Of a stretch of 8,964 nucleotides of DNA, positions 6,701 through 8,964 are shown piece after piece. How positions within the stretch are numbered: position 1 is the stretch's first letter; the number at the start of each line of letters is the position of its first letter. Both the position numbers and the translations under genes were made by a program. The notes beneath the pieces are model-generated. The model was not told the DNA's origin, ran no database searches, and saw only the letters and a list, made by a program, of their open reading frames with translations. The DNA is from Corynebacterium sp. GTDB taxonomy: Bacteria > Actinomycetota > Actinomycetes > Mycobacteriales > Mycobacteriaceae. The DNA is taken from assembly GCF_022712275.1 (NCBI RefSeq), contig NZ_JALAGU010000021.1:1-8964 (forward strand), read 5' to 3'.

Positions 6701-7306
6701 TCACTCCGGACGCATGCCACGCAGGTAGATGTCGGTCAACCAACCGCGTTGCCGCTGATTCATCGACTCCGGCAGGGTGGGTACCGGCCGGGAGATCATG
6801 GCGATCCCCATGAGGAAACTGGGGCCGGTGATGTTGTCGGTGATCAGGCCGTGGTTCCGTGACCGCTTCAGGACAGCCTCGATCTCCCGGTTCATCCGTT
6901 GCTGCCGGGGGAGGACGGCGGACCGGAGCTCCGGGCCCAGATCCCGGACCGTCTCCGACGTGATCCGCGCGAAGATGTCCCCGATTCCGAGACTCGAGAC
7001 ATCGTGGACGAAGCTCCGCCAGGTCACCTGTGCCTGCTGCCGCGTGTTCCAGCCGTCGGTGTATCTGAGGCACAGGGCCATCATCCGCGAGTACAGCAGG
7101 TCGACGACGCCGAGCGCAAGGTCCGGGCCGGTGGGGAAGTGGTGTCGGAGACGTCCAACGGACACTCCCGCATCGGCAGCGATCTGCTCGATGGTCAGGC
7201 TGTCGGAAAGGTCGGTCCCGTGGGCGGCGATATGGCGCCAGGCAGCGTCCACGAGGGATTCGCGTTCCTGGTGTGCGCCGCGTGCGGAGGAGGGGCGGTA
7301 GGTCAC
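6701..7306 (-). CDS. TetR-family transcriptional regulator
   Basis: A 201-residue protein with a standard TetR N-terminal DNA-binding domain: a leading helix (RESLVDAAWRHIAAHG, 15-30) and a helix-turn-helix at about 37-57 (LTIEQIAADAGVSVGRLRHH). The rest is a helical ligand-binding and dimerisation domain that gives no clue to the ligand. It starts with GTG; AGAGG lies eight bases upstream. The GTG overlaps the TGA stop of a second, truncated TetR frame (GTGA), showing the two regulators were translationally coupled. It reads toward the doxX pair, which it probably controls. Because the upstream regulator lost its N-terminus and presumably the original promoter, how this gene is now transcribed is unclear. 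Confidence 0.85.
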   Translation of the reverse strand: MTYRPSSARGAHQERESLVDAAWRHIAAHGTDLSDSLTIEQIAADAGVSVGRLRHHFPTGPDLALGVVDLLYSRMMALCLRYTDGWNTRQQAQVTWRSFVHDVSSLGIGDIFARITSETVRDLGPELRSAVLPRQQRMNREIEAVLKRSRNHGLITDNITGPSFLMGIAMISRPVPTLPESMNQRQRGWLTDIYLRGMRPE

Positions 7307-7557
7307 GGAAGGTACCTCTCGATGACGGGTGTGAGGTCGGCGATCGGGGAGAACTCCAGGATATAGCGCATGACACCGACGCCCATGAGGTGTGCGGCGA
7401 GCAGCTGGACCCGACGGTTGTCATCCGGGGAATTCCGCTCACCGGTCGCCGCGAGGCGGTCTGCGACGAGGCGCTGGAGTGCCTTCCGGCGGTCCTCGGA
7501 CTCGAGGGCGGCGCGGAACTGTGCCTTGACCACGTCCGCGGTCGGTTCGGTCTCCCA
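7303..7557 (-). pseudogene. TetR-family regulator, C-terminal remnant
   Basis: The last 80 or so residues, from about TADVVKAQFRAALES to VIERYLP, look like the C-terminal ligand-binding domain of a TetR regulator. The helix LLAAHLMGVGVMRYILEF followed by SPIADLTP is the characteristic 'qlvGlalaRYvlrlePla' motif of that domain. The frame is open further upstream (to 7824), but those residues are antisense to a plus-strand membrane gene and are not TetR-like, so the DNA-binding domain is missing. The break lies near 7540-7560. The TGA stop overlaps the GTG of the intact regulator. It was probably the first gene of a two-regulator operon. The right boundary is approximate. Confidence 0.7.
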
Positions 7558-8031
7558 GCTCCTCACGCAGATGGCGGACGGCATGGGTGCCCAGCCGGAC
7601 GCGAATGTCGCCACCATCGACGTCGTCCCCGGTGGCAAGAACGCTTCGGCGATCAACTTGGCCGTCATTGCTGCCCTGATTCCGGGTCTTGCCGGCTCCA
7701 TGGTCGGCTTCATGGCCGTCAAGACCATCCGGATGCGCTTCGCAACGATCATCACCGCGGGCGTGGTCGCCGGTCTGGCGTCCGCACTGGTCCTCGGCCC
7801 GCTGTTCAACGTCCTCGAGGGCAACTACTGGACCGAAGCTCTCGCCATTGCCCTGGGCACCATGGCCATCGGTGGGTTCATCTCCGGTCTCGGTGGTCTA
7901 CTCGGCGGCAAGGGGCTGGCGATCGGTGCGCTGCTCATCATGCTGCGTGACCTCAGCTACTTCCCCTCGGCCTCCACCGCGCCACTGCGGTGGACCCTCA
8001 TCGGCTGGATCGCCTTCGGCTTCATCTGCCT
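7555..8031 (+). pseudogene. Membrane protein (permease-like) internal fragment
   Basis: In plus frame 2 a stretch of about 158 residues reads like the C-terminal membrane part of a multi-pass protein. A short soluble piece (GAQPDANVATIDVVPGGKNA) is followed by hydrophobic segments INLAVIAALIPGLAGSMVGF, FATIITAGVVAGLASALVLG, an ALAIALGTMAIGGFISGLGG-type segment, and finally TLIGWIAFGF. The order resembles YhgE/Pip-like or ABC-2-type permeases. In those proteins a longer loop separates the 'GLGGLLGGKGLAIGALLIML' region from the 'YFP..STAP' region; here they are joined directly near 7945-7960, suggesting an in-frame internal deletion. There is no plausible start: sequence before about 7555 is the antisense of a TetR gene. 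After about 8031 it becomes antisense to a lipase gene. It was probably the divergent partner of the broken TetR. Family call is tentative. Confidence 0.5.
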
Positions 8032-8767
8032 GGGAAAACATCGGTACCGCGTGGTTGAGTGCGGTCTTCGGCATCATTTCCGGAAAGGTGTCTGTGGCGA
8101 ACTCCACCTCTCCGCCGAGGGCGCGGTAGTCCTGCGCGAGCTGCTGCGCCAGGTCGTACGGGATGGTGTCGTCATGGGCGGTGTTGAGGATAAGCAAGGG
8201 AGCGTCAAGCGCCCGCATACCAGGCTGTAGTGGGGTCCGGTGAGCACATCCCGGAGCCGGGCATCCTGCTCGGCGATCTCCGAGAAGGACCGGCCGTCTT
8301 TCGTCAGCGTCCGTGTGTCGGTGTTCTCCCAGCTCTCCACCGGGTCCCCGATGCATTCGTGGCCTTTGTCATTGAAGTACCGGTCCTGCAGCGAAGCGAG
8401 TTCCGGGGCGTAGGACGCCGCGTGTTCTGCGGCACCGGCCGCTGCACCGCCACCCCGGGAGTATTCGTAGAAGGCGATGGGCGAATCTGCCGGAGCATCA
8501 GCGAACGCGAGCCCGGCCCGGGCGGCGTCCAGGGCGGCGTGCCCCTCCTCGGTGTGGTTGACGTAGGTGTGCTGGCCGGGTGTGCCCAGACCGATGAGAC
8601 CGGTGACGATGACGCGGACACCCATCGCGGATGCTGCGGCGTAGAAGGGGTCGGTGGCCGGCTGGGAAATCGTCGGATCGGCGTCCGCCATGGGCGGTGA
8701 GAGCTGTGAACGAGGCGAGGGACGCTGCGAAAGCAGCGCGGAGGAACGTCATGCGCGCAAATCTCAT
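8030..8767 (-). pseudogene. Secretory lipase-type (LIP family) pseudogene
   Basis: Pieces of an exported alpha/beta-hydrolase of the secretory lipase type are spread over two frames. From ATG at 8767 a signal peptide is readable (MTFLRAAFAASLASFTALTA), then the frame changes near 8690. The second frame gives ADADPTISQPATDPFYAAAS, GLGTPGQHTYVN, GHAALDAARAGLA and YEYSRGGGAAAGAAEHA; the usual nucleophile motif GYSQGG appears as EYSRGG. Near 8220 it shifts again to the frame holding MRALDAPLLILNTAHDDTIP and ALNHAVP, which carry the expected Asp and His. Family members are far longer between FYAAAS and the MGVRVIV strand, and after SYAPELASLQ, so internal deletions are likely there. The 3' end breaks near 8030 against the membrane-protein fragment. 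Product cannot be functional as encoded. Confidence 0.7.
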
Positions 8768-8798
8768 CAATCTTCTATGGAGAAAGGAGTTATTCGCG

Positions 8799-8964
8799 TC
8801 AGAAGGGTGGTTGTTCGAGTGCGGTGCGGGTGGTCGCTCTCCACTGTTCGCGGGCTTCGTTATGTTCGGCCCGGGCGGCGACTTTGCGGGCCAGGGACTG
8901 GTCGAAGGTCGTGATCGCCGTGGCCATCGGCCCGGTCGGCACGGTGGTGACGGTGTGCCCGTCA
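8799..8964 (-). CDS. Unrecognised protein, C-terminal part (runs off window)
   Basis: The minus strand is open from the right edge to TGA at 8801-8799, giving the last 54 residues of a larger protein, for example TTFDQSLARKVAARAEHNEA and the ending TRTALEQPPF. The stretch is hydrophilic, rich in Ala, Arg, Glu and Thr, and likely helical, with no cysteine, no membrane segment and no motif I recognise. Codon use is consistent with real coding in this high-GC genome (G or C dominates third positions). It ends 31 bases before the start of the broken lipase gene on the same strand. The start and the main domain lie beyond the window, so no function is proposed. Confidence 0.5.
   Translation of the reverse strand, partial: DGHTVTTVPTGPMATAITTFDQSLARKVAARAEHNEAREQWRATTRTALEQPPF

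Noticed and set aside
7370..8230. Single 286-codon plus-strand gene through the membrane fragment
   Set aside because: Only the middle (about 7555-8031) looks like protein; the two ends are antisense to TetR and lipase remnants, so the open frame is accidental.

Overview
The window looks like chromosome from a high-GC mycolate actinobacterium, most probably a Corynebacterium-like species. This is inferred from a DnaJ1-type chaperone followed directly by an HspR-type MerR regulator, a promoter ahead of dnaJ that resembles the corynebacterial SigH heat-shock consensus, high G+C throughout, and frequent GTG starts. No rRNA, tRNA or CRISPR array was seen.

Layout, left to right. Positions 1-431 are an insertion-sequence graveyard: an IS3-type transposase tail, an IS110-type transposase tail, and a sequence resembling an IS481-like element end. 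Next, on the minus strand, comes a two-gene unit read right to left: a cytoplasmic DUF1444/YtpQ-like protein (4184-3168), then four bases later a large Tat-type exported glycoside-hydrolase-like protein (3163-509). Divergent from it is dnaJ-hspR (4297-5863). Here dnaJ is not preceded by dnaK and grpE as in the usual actinobacterial dnaK operon. It has its own upstream region with a SigH-like promoter and a half-preserved HspR-type operator.

hspR collides head-on with a minus-strand cluster that reads tetR -> doxX copy B -> doxX copy A (7306-5860). The hspR and doxX stop codons share the tetranucleotide CTAG. Immediately upstream of tetR is a decay zone (7303-8767) holding three broken genes: the C-terminal end of a second TetR regulator whose stop overlaps the start of the intact tetR, a plus-strand membrane-protein fragment missing both ends, and a secretory-lipase-type gene broken by frameshifts and apparent internal deletions. 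The window ends inside an unrecognised minus-strand gene.

Functionally, dnaJ-hspR is a chaperone plus autoregulator unit. The DUF1444/glycosidase pair is the most poorly understood intact module and the best candidate for something undescribed. The tetR-doxX-doxX cluster is a small regulated membrane-protein module that appears to have lost its upstream neighbours. Domain assignments were made by eye from motifs; no database search was possible.
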